From Mesorhizobium sp. LNHC252B00 (GTDB lineage: Bacteria > Pseudomonadota > Alphaproteobacteria > Rhizobiales > Rhizobiaceae), in contig NZ_AYWO01000001.1 in NCBI RefSeq assembly GCF_000502955.1, forward strand, positions 275,809-323,198: 47,390 bases of DNA, given 5' to 3'. Every line of letters starts with the position of its first letter. The first letter of the stretch is position 1. This document shows, one piece after another, positions 36,301 through 43,871 of this stretch. Both the position numbers and the translations under genes were made by a program. The notes beneath the pieces are model-generated. The model searched no databases. It was not told the DNA's origin and worked only from the letters and a program-made list of their open reading frames with translations.

Positions 36301-36409
36301 GGGCAAGGCGACGGTCGATCTCAATGTCGGGCGCGGGGTCAAGCTGCGCGGCGAGGCCAACGACGCCGGTGAAGCCAAGGGCGGCATCTTTTACGAGAGG
36401 GAATACTGA
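30356..36409 (+). CDS. tamB: Translocation and assembly module protein TamB, with internal duplication
   Basis: The 2017-residue AsmA-like protein is anchored by one N-terminal membrane helix (ILRIVLYTLLIVVAGAIGALVVL). It spans the periplasm as a long beta-rich groove, and the C-terminal TamB (DUF490) domain reads RLSILGKRLTFTEGTVGFSG, then EDEVLAQLIFGRSMSNLSPLQIAQL. It is longer than the roughly 1,250-1,600 residues usual in this family. The extra length comes from an internal tandem duplication: about residues 295-915 recur as about 921-1545 with a 622-codon period (for example SGDLALDDKFMPLGT and SGDLALDDKFVPVGT). The ATG is two bases after the tamA stop; an in-frame TTG at 30350 is less likely. 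Confidence 0.93.
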   Translation: MKTVWRILRIVLYTLLIVVAGAIGALVVLTETERGRDNLAGIISRLASSDDRKITVSGIDGIWSGALSVDHVVLEDREGAWLVARKVAVDWSPLALLSKNFSADRIAAERIELARLPMASTQPAPSGGTTTLPVSLDIKQIDLPEIALGQDLAGSGIAELAAKGMLKADAAPLAIETTINVARHDGKQGNVDAKIHFAPADNRLDLDLKASEPAGGIIANLLKLPDAPPVDIIVSGTGPLANWNGIGTFSVDGRIVTQLTGRHQSTDKGSHVEAEGDGDFASFLPENLKPLFAGKTSFDVAGTATSAGGVSVDRANIDSDAVHGTATGIIDPAGASDLSVELAAKGPPVVISVGSKAQPITLAINNATARAFGDGKAPIIDIGASFVSIIAGGTRLDDLAAQIHSDGFDIQNRAGPVAVKLEAGGLKTDVATLAPLVTGKVGVDLAGSVSKDAIAIDQGTLRSDALNASLTATVALADLSMQLKMNADAVATALPPQIASVLGARVKFSASATRDPQGSFAANAIEFTSGSLSATGTASLQGTDIQADIKGKLGNVSVLSPTVGVPVAGGIDFALTASGAMTAPDFTVSADSDSLTASGRTVKSIKLTASGKADIENPAANVSLTGSVNDQPLDLKAALVTSEGKRSINGFLVSLGDNEISGDLALDDKFMPLGTLTLAAPAIDQLAALAGQAVTGDVDGTIRFAKEGDAPSVAIDAKSTSIARGEVTAKTITVNALIANYLKAPAIAGSIKADSVTSGTTEIGGIAVDLKRDGDWTNFTGGATISGIPATAAGRVKIADGTTSVEIASGEATVRGIKAAISQASTLSIANGTTTIEKLALDVGGGSVTLSGTAGQTLDLAAQFSALPAALANDFSPGLDAAGTLGGTAQVSGSPAAPDVRFNAQLAGVETSQTRQAGLGPLAVDAAGSYTTAGGVLLDHATLTGDKISGQATGTLNPNGASDFAIDLNSTGSSLPLTLGSAESPIKLELQALSVKAAGQGAQPRLDISARVSSVATKLAKVEGIAVALHSDAFDLKTRTGPISGTVSAEKIGLDNATVAPLIAGKVTAKVVGRLAADAVTIDSGSVTSDALNSGFTGRVSLADGAIDLNLKADAASTALPAAVRGMLAERAELSAALKRDASGNVNVDGLQLASGALTAQGHASLAENKLAADIKGALSDISLLSKDAKGAIVFALNAQGPAAAPDLSLTVDSDRLLVASREITGLKLTATAKADAANPAANVQLTGNVTGQALQGSAVLATADGKSAINGLLLSLGKNRISGDLALDDKFVPVGTIALDLPDIGPLAALALEKAEGDVRGTIAFSKNGGAPQVAIKAATASIRRGDLQAKAVSIDALVANYLAVPVISGKIRADTVTSGGTVISGIDVDLKRDGDWTGFSGGATAKGIPARAAGRVKVANGTTTIELASGQATVQGIKTAIAQASTVSIANGTTTLDRLVLNLGGGTATVTGKIGTALDINATLARVPMSLANSFSAGLDAAGSISGTVKVTGAPASPAVAFNIDAAGVQTSQTRGAGVGAVSVSSSGTFAANKLAFNANVSDGAGLGLKGGGTVTTAGTPALVLDFNGAVPFGLLSQKLAAQGLSLSGTANVNLQVRGAASAPVIGGSVSTSGARLVDARSGLAVNDLAADISIAGGIARINRLTGTLSTRGSLSASGTVGINPAQGFPADLSIKLVDGRYTDGRVVTANLGGDLTIKGPLTSAPVIAGTINLAKTVITVPDKLPGSLAALDVKHKNAPGAVRAQDKALRPPTTSGKGGGTGLTLDVTVNAPNQIFIQGRGVDAEFGGSLRLTGPASSPQAIGTFTLQRGRLSILGKRLTFTEGTVGFSGSLVPYLNLAATTTTSSATVTILVSGEATNPKFIFSSVPALPEDEVLAQLIFGRSMSNLSPLQIAQLAEAAGQLAGVGGSTSLLENLRSAIGVDDLDVTTDEQGGTAVSAGKYLNDRTYVTIQKGDKPGSGKATVDLNVGRGVKLRGEANDAGEAKGGIFYEREY
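31240..34990 (+). repeat. Tandem duplication of about 1.87 kb within tamB
   Basis: Matching codons are 1866 bases apart over most of the unit: atc at 32297 and 34163, the aspartate codon of VDLKRDGDW at 32660 and 34526, and the residue before TSQTR at 33083 and 34949. Near the left end the offset is 1878 bases (AGGV at 31274 and 33152), so a 12-base indel has occurred. Unit 1 is roughly 31240-33110 and unit 2 roughly 33118-34990. The copies have diverged considerably in protein sequence, so this is an old duplication and not an assembly artefact. Confidence 0.85.
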
Positions 36410-36675
36410 TACTTCGTCGGAGCTTTTGGCCTTAGGTCGGTTCAAGGCCGGCGCCGTCCGGGCCCGCGTAAATGTCTCAGTTTAATCGACTATCGAGATT
36501 CCAGAGGAATCCGTCACGCAGTAGCAATTTTGCGCCAAGACTGTCGTTATCACGCGAACCGCTTCTTTGCCAAAGTTGCACATTCCCTAACATGTTCCCA
36601 ATCCATGCCGTCTTTGACATCATGGCCCGGATGCGGAATGTTAAAAGGCGGAAAGCCAACAATGGGAGTTAAGTC
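36410..36675 (+). promoter_or_regulatory. Leader and promoter region of the peptide-type importer
   Basis: After tamB a modest hairpin (GGCCTT-N10-AAGGCC, beginning near 36429) may end transcription. The remaining stretch is comparatively AT-rich and must hold the promoter of the gene at 36676. A TTGCAC near 36576 could be a -35, but no firm -10 is seen. GGGAG precedes the start codon. Confidence 0.35.
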
Positions 36676-38328
36676 ATGACGATTTATAAAAGTAATGGCG
36701 ATCGCGTTCCGGATCACATCCTGGCCATGGCCGAAGACGCCAAGGCAGGCAAGGTGGATCGCCGCGAATTCCTGGCCATGGCCAGCGTCTTCGGTGCGTC
36801 GACGGCAATGGCTTACGGCTTGCTCGGCCTCGCCGACCCGACTCCGGCGAAGGCCGAAGAGGTAAAAGGCAAGAAGGGCGGCACGCTCAAGATCGCCCAG
36901 TGGATCAAGGATCCCAAGGACCCGCGCAAAGCCGACTGGTCGGAAATTGCCAATGCCGAGCGCCAGGCGCTCGAGCCGCTGGTCAAGTATACATCCGAAT
37001 ACACGTTCCGCCCCTACCTGCTGGAGAGCTGGGACGTCAACGACGACGCCACGCAGTACACGCTGCATGTGCGCAAGGGCGTCACCTGGTCGAATGGCGA
37101 CCCCTTCACTGCCGCCGACGTCGTCTTCAATCTGAAGCGTTGGGCCGACAAGAAAGCCGAAGGCAATTCGATGCCCGGCCGTCTCGGCTCGCTGGTCAAG
37201 GATGACAAGCTCGACGAGAGCGCCGTCACCATGCCTGACGACCACACGGTCGTACTCAAGCTCGGCAAGCCTGACATCGCGCTCATTCCCAACATGTGCG
37301 ACTATCCCGGCCTGATCGTCCACAAGAGCTTCGACGAGAAGGGCGGCGACTTCAAGGCCTGCCCGATCGGCACCGGTCCGTTCGAACTCGTCTCCTACGA
37401 TGTCGGCCAGAAAGTGGTCTACAAGCGCCGCACCGACGACAAGTGGTGGGACGGCGAAGTGTTCCTCGATGGCCTGGAATTCATCGACTACGGCACCGAT
37501 CCGGCCGCCATGGTCAGCGCTTTCGAAGCTGGCGAGGTGCACACCAATTTCGAGACCTCGGCCGACTATGTGTCGATTCTCGACGGCATGGATCTGGTCA
37601 AGTCGGAAATCGTTACGGCATCGACCATCGTCTGCCGCTCCAACGTCAACAACAAGCCCTATGGCGAACAGAAGGTGCGCAACGCGCTGCAGCTTGCGGT
37701 CGACAACAATGTCGTCCTGCAGCTCGGCTACGGCAATGCCGGCTCGGTGGCCGAAAACCACCATGTGTGCTCGATCCATCCGGAATATTACGAGCTGCCC
37801 AAGGTGGCCCGCGATCCGGCCAAGGCAAAGGCGCTGATGGCGGAAGCCGGCCAGGCGGACTTCGAACACGAGCTGATCACCGTCGACGAGGACTGGCACA
37901 AGAACACCGGCGATGCGATCGCCGCCCAGTTGCGCGAAGCTGGCATCAAGGTGAAGCGCACCGTTCTGCCGGGCTCGACGTTCTGGAACGACTGGACGAA
38001 GTATCCGCTGTCGATGACCAACTGGAACATGCGCCCGCTCGGCGTCCAGGTCCTGGCCATCGCCTATCGCACCGGCGAGGCCTGGAATGAGACGGCGTGG
38101 TCGAATCCCGACTGGGATGCCAAGCTCAATGCGGCGCTCGCCGTTGCCGACGCCGCCAAGCGCAAGGAAATGATGAAGGATATCGAGCAGATCCTGCAGG
38201 ATTCAGGCATCATCATCCAGCCGTACTGGCGCAAGCTGTACAGCCACTCGGTCAAGGCGGTGCAGAACTACAAGATGCACCCGACCTTCGAGCGCGACTA
38301 CGGCAAGGTCTGGCTCGAACAGGCTTGA
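36676..38328 (+). CDS. ABC transporter substrate-binding protein, peptide/opine family 5, Tat-type signal
   Basis: The 550-residue protein belongs to the SBP_bac_5 (DppA/OppA) family. The N-terminus carries a twin-arginine motif, [15 protein letters not shown] (arginines near residues 29-30), and a hydrophobic segment ending at AKAEE, so export by Tat is likely. The mature part contains the family pattern [43 protein letters not shown] and [21 protein letters not shown] lies nine bases upstream of the ATG. It heads an operon of four importer genes. The ligand is unknown; peptides, opines or other charged compounds are all possible in rhizobia. Confidence 0.9.
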   Translation: MTIYKSNGDRVPDHILAMAEDAKAGKVDRREFLAMASVFGASTAMAYGLLGLADPTPAKAEEVKGKKGGTLKIAQWIKDPKDPRKADWSEIANAERQALEPLVKYTSEYTFRPYLLESWDVNDDATQYTLHVRKGVTWSNGDPFTAADVVFNLKRWADKKAEGNSMPGRLGSLVKDDKLDESAVTMPDDHTVVLKLGKPDIALIPNMCDYPGLIVHKSFDEKGGDFKACPIGTGPFELVSYDVGQKVVYKRRTDDKWWDGEVFLDGLEFIDYGTDPAAMVSAFEAGEVHTNFETSADYVSILDGMDLVKSEIVTASTIVCRSNVNNKPYGEQKVRNALQLAVDNNVVLQLGYGNAGSVAENHHVCSIHPEYYELPKVARDPAKAKALMAEAGQADFEHELITVDEDWHKNTGDAIAAQLREAGIKVKRTVLPGSTFWNDWTKYPLSMTNWNMRPLGVQVLAIAYRTGEAWNETAWSNPDWDAKLNAALAVADAAKRKEMMKDIEQILQDSGIIIQPYWRKLYSHSVKAVQNYKMHPTFERDYGKVWLEQA

Positions 38329-38340
38329 TTGCGCCGACAA

Positions 38341-38365
38341 GGGGAAGGGGCGTCGCCCCTTTCCC
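38341..38365 (+). terminator. Hairpin between binding protein and permease genes
   Basis: GGGGAAGGGGC, loop GTC and GCCCCTTTCCC form an 11-bp stem with one G-T wobble, twelve bases after the binding-protein stop. It probably attenuates transcription or protects the binding-protein mRNA within the operon. Confidence 0.55.
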
Positions 38366-38554
38366 TCGCTCTTTGCATCGTCTGCCCCTGTGGGTCCGCG
38401 CTTCTCAAAAAAGTTGCGGGACTCCAGGCCAAGGTCATGCAACAAAAACAAAGTTGATCGCATCCGAAGGCCTGTTTGACAGCCAGCCCCGCCGGTCACG
38501 GCAGGGTTGGCTTTCATAGCCGGCTCAAACCCCAACCCATCGGCAGGGGCAGCC

Positions 38555-39589
38555 ATGCTTTCTTTCGTTATCAGGCGTCTTGGCACCATGGCATTGACGA
38601 TGCTGTGCCTGACCATGGTTGTCTTCTTCCTGATTAACCTCGAACCCAATCTGAAGAAGCTGGCGATCAGCCAGACCGAAATGCATACGTCGGCCGAGCA
38701 GCTTGAGAATTGGCTGGTCAATCATGGCTACCGGCAGAACTTCTTCGTCCGTTATGGCCAGTGGCTGGGCGTCGTGCCCAAGCAACCGGTGACGGACCCT
38801 GCGACCGGAAAGCCGGCGCAGCGGTTCTCCTTCTGCAACGATCCGGTCGTGCCAACCTTCGCTGGCGTCCTCGAAGGCGATTTCGGCTGCTCGACCAAGT
38901 TCAAGGCATCGGTCGCCTCGAAATTGTTTCCGGCGCTCGGCGCCACCGGTATCCTGATGTTCTGGGTGCTGGCGGTGATGGTGCCGATCTCGCTGCTGAT
39001 CGGCATTCTGGCCGGCATGCGTGAGGGCTCGCGAACCGACCGCGTGCTTTCGGTCGCCTCGATCGCTTCGACGGCGACGCCTGAATATGTATCGGGCGTC
39101 ATCTTTACCGTCATCTTCGCCTCGTGGCTTGGCTTGCTGAATGGCTCGGCCGCTTCGGCGAGCCAGGGCATCACCTTCTACAATTTCACGTTGCCGGTGA
39201 TGACGCTGGCGATCTACGGCATCGGCTACATCGCCCGCATGACGCGCGCTTCGATGGTCGAGGTGATGACGCAGCAATATATCCGCACCGCCCGATTGAA
39301 GGGTCTCTCCTTCGGCAGCGTGGTGATCAAACACGCGTTGCGCAACGCGCTGATCGCGCCCTTCACAGTCATCATGCTGCAGTTTCCCTGGCTGCTCACA
39401 GGCGTCGTCATCGTCGAGGTGATGTTCCGCTACCAGGGCTTCGGCTATACGCTGGTCGAGGCAGCCGGCAACAACGATATCGACCTGTTGCTCGGCTGCT
39501 CGTTGGTTTCGGTGTTCATCGTCTTGATCACGCAGCTCATTTCCGATGTCGGCTACGCGTTTCTCAATCCGCGTATCAGAGTTCAGTAG
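38555..39589 (+). CDS. Peptide-type ABC transporter permease (DppB-like)
   Basis: The 344-residue permease begins with the DppB-type LSFVIRRLGTMALTMLCLTMVVFFL, with the start ATG at 38555 and CAGGGGC upstream. Between TM1 and TM2 lies an unusually long periplasmic segment of about 95 residues with two cysteines (SFCND and FGCST) that could form a disulfide. The rest is standard: VPISLLIGILAGMREGSRTD, then the EAA loop YIRTARLKGLSFGSVVIKHALRNALI and a last membrane helix near the C-terminus. It pairs with the DppC-like protein at 39602. Confidence 0.9.
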   Translation: MLSFVIRRLGTMALTMLCLTMVVFFLINLEPNLKKLAISQTEMHTSAEQLENWLVNHGYRQNFFVRYGQWLGVVPKQPVTDPATGKPAQRFSFCNDPVVPTFAGVLEGDFGCSTKFKASVASKLFPALGATGILMFWVLAVMVPISLLIGILAGMREGSRTDRVLSVASIASTATPEYVSGVIFTVIFASWLGLLNGSAASASQGITFYNFTLPVMTLAIYGIGYIARMTRASMVEVMTQQYIRTARLKGLSFGSVVIKHALRNALIAPFTVIMLQFPWLLTGVVIVEVMFRYQGFGYTLVEAAGNNDIDLLLGCSLVSVFIVLITQLISDVGYAFLNPRIRVQ

Positions 39590-39601
39590 GGAGCGAAGCG
39601 G

Positions 39602-40759
39602 ATGCCGGTACAATATATCAGTGGCTTCACCGTCGTTCTCGAAGTGCTGTCGCGCTTCTGGCCGGTCTGGATCGCGCTCGTCATCGTCATGGGCGCGAGC
39701 TACGCCTACAAGAAGAAGCTGGCGCTCTACGGCCAGTTGTTCGATAGCGGCGTCGGCGTCGTCGGCGTCGGCATCTGCCTGTTCTGGCTGTTCACGGCGA
39801 TCTTCGCCGCAACGATCTCACCGTTCGATCCGCTGGCCCAGGTCCCCATCATGAAGGATGTGCTACCGGGCGCCATCGAACCGCAATCGGGACTTTCCTA
39901 TCTGTTCGGCGGCGACAAGCTGGCGCGCGACGTGTTCTCGCGCATGGTCTTTGGCAGCCAGATCGTGCTGATCATCGCGCCTGCCGCAACCGGCTTCGCG
40001 CTGATGGTCGGCATCACGCTCGGCCTGCCGGCCGGCTATTACGGCGGCAAGATCGACACGGTGCTGTCGTTCCTGGCCAATTTGGTGCTCGCCTTCCCGG
40101 TCATCCTGCTGTTCTACCTGCTGGTGACGCCGGGCATCATGGATACGCCGATCCCCTATGCGATGGCCGGCGTGTTCTTCCTTTTTCCGATCATCTTCTT
40201 CAGCGTGCTGTTCTGGACGCGCTACAAGAACCGGCCCGACCGGCTCTACATCCTGCTCGGCATCACCTTGATCGTCGGCGGCTGGATCTATCTCGGCCTT
40301 GTGTTCGACAAGGACCCGCTGCGGATCGTGCACATCGATCCCAACCAGCTCAACATCTTCGTGGCGGTGGTGTTCGCCTCCAGCCCCGGCGTGTTCCGCA
40401 TCGTGCGCGGCCTGGTGATGGACATCAAGACACGCGACTATGTGGCAGCGGCGCAGACACGCGGTGAGTCGCCCTGGTACATCATGCTTTGGGAGATCCT
40501 GCCCAATGCGCGCGGGCCGCTGATCGTTGATGCCTGCCTACGTATCGGCTACACCACCATCCTACTCGGCACGCTCGGCTATTTCGGCCTTGGCCTGGCG
40601 CCGGAAAGCCCGGACTGGGGCACCGCGATCAAGGACGCCAGCCGGCTGCTGCGTTCCTTCGTCCACCCGGCGCTGCCGCCGACGATCGCGCTGATGTCGT
40701 TCGTGCTGGGCTTGAACCTGCTCGCTGACTCGCTGCGCGAACAATCGATGAAAGACTGA
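39602..40759 (+). CDS. Peptide-type ABC transporter permease (DppC-like, extended)
   Basis: The 385-residue permease is about 90 residues longer than a typical DppC. It has the expected GGDKLARDVFSRMVFGSQI entry, GLPAGYYGGKIDTVLSFLANLVLAFP and the EAA loop DYVAAAQTRGESPWYIMLWEILPN. The extra length is an added N-terminal membrane segment (FWPVWIALVIVMGASYAY) and an insertion at about residues 180-265 with two more hydrophobic stretches (YAMAGVFFLFPIIFFSVLFW and LLGITLIVGGWIYLGLVF). It is twelve bases downstream of the DppB-like gene with a GGGAG ribosome binding site. Confidence 0.9.
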   Translation: MPVQYISGFTVVLEVLSRFWPVWIALVIVMGASYAYKKKLALYGQLFDSGVGVVGVGICLFWLFTAIFAATISPFDPLAQVPIMKDVLPGAIEPQSGLSYLFGGDKLARDVFSRMVFGSQIVLIIAPAATGFALMVGITLGLPAGYYGGKIDTVLSFLANLVLAFPVILLFYLLVTPGIMDTPIPYAMAGVFFLFPIIFFSVLFWTRYKNRPDRLYILLGITLIVGGWIYLGLVFDKDPLRIVHIDPNQLNIFVAVVFASSPGVFRIVRGLVMDIKTRDYVAAAQTRGESPWYIMLWEILPNARGPLIVDACLRIGYTTILLGTLGYFGLGLAPESPDWGTAIKDASRLLRSFVHPALPPTIALMSFVLGLNLLADSLREQSMKD

Positions 40760-40832
40760 TCTGCGGGTCTCGACCCGATGCGCCTGAAAGAACCAAGAAC
40801 CAGGCCCGAAAGAACCAGGATTGGAGCGACCC

Positions 40833-43043
40833 ATGAATGAGGCAGTTCGAAATCCCGCCAAGCCGGCCAATGGGCCGATCATCGAGATCGAGAACCTGTC
40901 GATCTCCTTCTTCACCCGCAAGGGCGAGATACCGGCGGTCATGGATTTTTCCTGCACCGTCATGCCGGGCGAGGCGATGGGCATCGTCGGTGAATCCGGC
41001 TGCGGCAAGTCGACCGTGTCGCTCGGCATCATGCGCGACCTCTCCAACATCGGGAAGATCGTCGGCGGCAAGATCAAGTTCCAGGGCAAGGACATGGGCG
41101 AGCTCTCCGACGAGGAGTTGCGCACCATCCGCGGCAACAAGATCGCTATGATCTATCAGGAGCCGATGGCGAGCCTCAACCCGGCGATGAAGGTCGGGCA
41201 GCAGTTGATGGAAGTGCCGCTGATCCACGACAAGGTGTCGAAGGAAGAGGCGTATAAGCGCGCGCTTGAAATGGTGCGCTCGGTCAAGCTGCCCGATCCC
41301 GAGCGCATGATGCGCTCCTATCCGCACCAGCTCTCCGGCGGCCAGCAGCAGCGCATCGTCATTGCCATGGCGCTGCTGTCGAAGCCGGCGCTGCTGTTGC
41401 TCGACGAGCCGACGACGGCGCTCGACGTGACGGTGGAAGCGGGCATCGTCGACCTGGTCAAGGGGCTTGGCGAGAAGTTCGGCACGTCGATGATCTTCGT
41501 CTCGCACAATCTTGGCCTGATACTGGAAACCTGTGACCGCATCACGGTGATGTATTCGGGCGAAGCGGTTGAGACCGGCAAGATCAAGGACGTGTTCGAC
41601 CGGATGCGCCATCCCTATACGCAAGGGCTGTTCCGCTCGATTCCGCTGCCCGGCGCCGACAAGAACTCACGGCCGCTGATTTCCATCCCAGGGCAATTGC
41701 CGCTGCCGCACGAGCGGCCCAAGGGCTGCAATTTCGGCCCACGCTGCCACCATTTCGTCGAGGGCGTCTGCAACGCCGCCGAAATCCCGATGATCGAGGT
41801 CGCGGGTCACGAAGGCCATTTTTCGCGCTGCGTGCGCTTCAACGAGATCGACTGGGACGCGCTGCCGCCGGGCGCCAAGAAGGTCAAGGAGCGCGTCGTG
41901 CCCGGCGCGCCGGTGCTCAAGATCGAGGATCTGAGAAAATACTACAAGGTCGGCGGTAGCGAGGTGTTCGGCTCGAGCGAGGGCCGCGTCGTCAAGGCCA
42001 ACGAGACGATCTCGTTCATGGCGCGCGAATCCGAGACCGTTGCCATCGTCGGCGAATCCGGCTGCGGAAAGTCGACGTTGGCCAAGGTGCTGCTCGGGCT
42101 GGAGACGGCAAGTGCCGGTACGGTGACGCTGGGCAACAAGGAAATCCAGTCGACCGGCATCGAGAGCCGTAGCGTCGAGACTGTATCGTCGATCCAGATG
42201 GTGTTCCAGAACCCGTTCGACACGCTCAATCCCAGCCATTCTGTTGGCTCGCAGATCATCCGGACCCTGGAGAAGTTCAATGTCGGCAAGACGGTTGCCG
42301 ACCGGCGCAAGCGCATGCTGGAACTGCTCGACCTGGTGAAGCTGCCGCGGGCCTTCGAGACCCGCAAGCCGCGCCAGCTATCCGGCGGCCAGAAGCAGCG
42401 CATCGGCGTGGCGCGGGCCTTTGCCGGCGACGCCAAGGTTGTGGTGGCCGACGAGCCGGTCTCGGCACTGGACGTGTCCGTGCAGGCAGCGGTGACCGAG
42501 CTTTTGATGGACATCCAGCGTAAGAACAAGACGACGATGCTGTTCATCAGCCACGATCTGTCCGTCGTTCGCTACATCGCCGACCGCGTCGTCGTGATGT
42601 ATCTCGGCTATATCGTCGAGCAGGGCACGACCGACCAGATCTTCGCGCCGCCCTATCACCCCTATACCGAGGCACTGCTGTCGGCGATCCCGATCGCCGA
42701 CACCAGCGTGGTCAAGCGCCACATCGTGCTGGAAGGCGATATCCCGTCGGCGATGAACCCGCCGTCGGGCTGTCCGTTCCAGACGCGCTGCGGCTACAAG
42801 AAGCTGGTGCCGGATAATCTGTGCGAGACCAAGGTGCCGCCGGTCAAGCATCTCGGCGACGGCCATATGAGCCTGTGCTGGCTCTCCGACGACGTGCTGG
42901 CCAAGATGGAGCCGGTGATCAAGTTCGACAAGGAACATGCCGCGCATGAGGGCGTGCCCGAGGACTCGCCGCATGGCGATGGCCCCGGCTTTGCCGGCCC
43001 GCCGCCGAAGCGTCCGCGCGGCAAGAAGCCGAAGCCGAGCTGA
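40833..43043 (+). CDS. Peptide-type ABC transporter fused double ATP-binding protein (DppD-DppF fusion)
   Basis: The 736-residue protein joins two complete oligopeptide-type ATPases. Domain 1 has Walker A GESGCGKST, signature LSGGQQQRIVIAMAL and Walker B LLLLDEPTTALD. Domain 2 has GESGCGKST, LSGGQKQRIGVARAF and VVVADEPVSALD. Each is followed by the oligopeptide-type C-terminal cysteine region (GCNFGPRCHH and GCPFQTRCGY). The C-terminal tail is basic and proline-rich (PPPKRPRGKKPKPS). The ATG at 40833 has GGAG six bases upstream; an in-frame TTG at 40821 would overlap it. It supplies energy to the permeases at 38555 and 39602. Confidence 0.92.
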   Translation: MNEAVRNPAKPANGPIIEIENLSISFFTRKGEIPAVMDFSCTVMPGEAMGIVGESGCGKSTVSLGIMRDLSNIGKIVGGKIKFQGKDMGELSDEELRTIRGNKIAMIYQEPMASLNPAMKVGQQLMEVPLIHDKVSKEEAYKRALEMVRSVKLPDPERMMRSYPHQLSGGQQQRIVIAMALLSKPALLLLDEPTTALDVTVEAGIVDLVKGLGEKFGTSMIFVSHNLGLILETCDRITVMYSGEAVETGKIKDVFDRMRHPYTQGLFRSIPLPGADKNSRPLISIPGQLPLPHERPKGCNFGPRCHHFVEGVCNAAEIPMIEVAGHEGHFSRCVRFNEIDWDALPPGAKKVKERVVPGAPVLKIEDLRKYYKVGGSEVFGSSEGRVVKANETISFMARESETVAIVGESGCGKSTLAKVLLGLETASAGTVTLGNKEIQSTGIESRSVETVSSIQMVFQNPFDTLNPSHSVGSQIIRTLEKFNVGKTVADRRKRMLELLDLVKLPRAFETRKPRQLSGGQKQRIGVARAFAGDAKVVVADEPVSALDVSVQAAVTELLMDIQRKNKTTMLFISHDLSVVRYIADRVVVMYLGYIVEQGTTDQIFAPPYHPYTEALLSAIPIADTSVVKRHIVLEGDIPSAMNPPSGCPFQTRCGYKKLVPDNLCETKVPPVKHLGDGHMSLCWLSDDVLAKMEPVIKFDKEHAAHEGVPEDSPHGDGPGFAGPPPKRPRGKKPKPS

Positions 43044-43049
43044 TCAAGG

Positions 43050-43067
43050 CTGCCGCTGTCGCGGCAG
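43050..43067. terminator. Terminator hairpin between convergent genes
   Basis: CTGCCGC, loop TGTC and GCGGCAG form a perfect 7-bp stem six bases after the ATPase stop. A short pyrimidine run (TCCTTCT) follows. It sits between two convergent genes and can serve the plus-strand operon. Confidence 0.6.
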
Positions 43068-43072
43068 TCCTT

Positions 43073-43663
43073 CTAGTTGCCGCACTGGCTCAACTGCTGC
43101 GCATAATCGCGGGCCATCTTGTCGGTCGCCCGCGCGTAGCCCTGTACGCCGGCATCGCCCCGGTTGCCTCGCCCATAGGCGGTCCAGCCGAGATAGTAGG
43201 CAAGGTAGAGATTATAGGTGTCGTTGCGGGCGATGCCGTAGGTGTCTGCCGTCTTGGAGTGATACCAGCCGACGAAATCGACCGCATCGGCGAACTTCGT
43301 GCGCCGCGCCGCCCAGTTGCCGGTCTCGCCCTGATATTGCGACCAGGTGCCGTCCAGCGCCTGTGAGAAGCCGGTGGCCGATGAGACATGCTTCCACGGA
43401 ATGAAGCCGAGAAGCTTGGTGCGTGGCGGCCCGGCGTTGCTCTTGAAGCCGGATTCCTTGCGCACCGTCGCCATCAGCACGGGAACCGGCACGCCATATT
43501 TCTGCTGCGTGCGCTCGGCGGCCGACTGCCAGTTGTCGAACCAGCCGTCATTCTGATCGAAGACGGCGCAGACATTGTTGATATGATTGGGCGCGGTGGC
43601 GCAGGCCGAAAGCGCCAGCAGCACGCAAACCGCAGCAATTTTACTAAAACTCGAACTACGCAT
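43073..43663 (-). CDS. Lytic transglycosylase-fold (SLT) lipoprotein
   Basis: The 196-residue protein has a lipoprotein signal with lipobox LSAC (acylated C21), so it is probably tethered to the outer membrane. The SLT/lysozyme-like domain carries the likely catalytic E70 in MATVRKESGFKSNAGPP. It continues through SSATGFSQALDGTWSQYQ, the family's glycine-serine-rich region, and YNLYLAYYLGWTAYGRG. It would cleave peptidoglycan glycan strands to give anhydromuropeptides. No strong ribosome binding site is seen. It stands alone, convergent with the importer operon. Confidence 0.85.
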   Translation of the reverse strand: MRSSSFSKIAAVCVLLALSACATAPNHINNVCAVFDQNDGWFDNWQSAAERTQQKYGVPVPVLMATVRKESGFKSNAGPPRTKLLGFIPWKHVSSATGFSQALDGTWSQYQGETGNWAARRTKFADAVDFVGWYHSKTADTYGIARNDTYNLYLAYYLGWTAYGRGNRGDAGVQGYARATDKMARDYAQQLSQCGN

Positions 43664-43871
43664 CGGCAGAGCAATAGGCCGAAATCATAAAGGGAATCTT
43701 GCAGCCTTCGTTAATGCTTCGGCGGCGTGGTCCTCAGAGAAAGCATCGTATCAATAAATCGACGCATTTCGTCGTTTTATCTATATTGAAATCACAGAAA
43801 TGCCGCCTTGGCTAAAATCACGCCCGCATATGACGTATTTCTGACAGCTTGCCTGGTTTGCCGGGGCTTTG

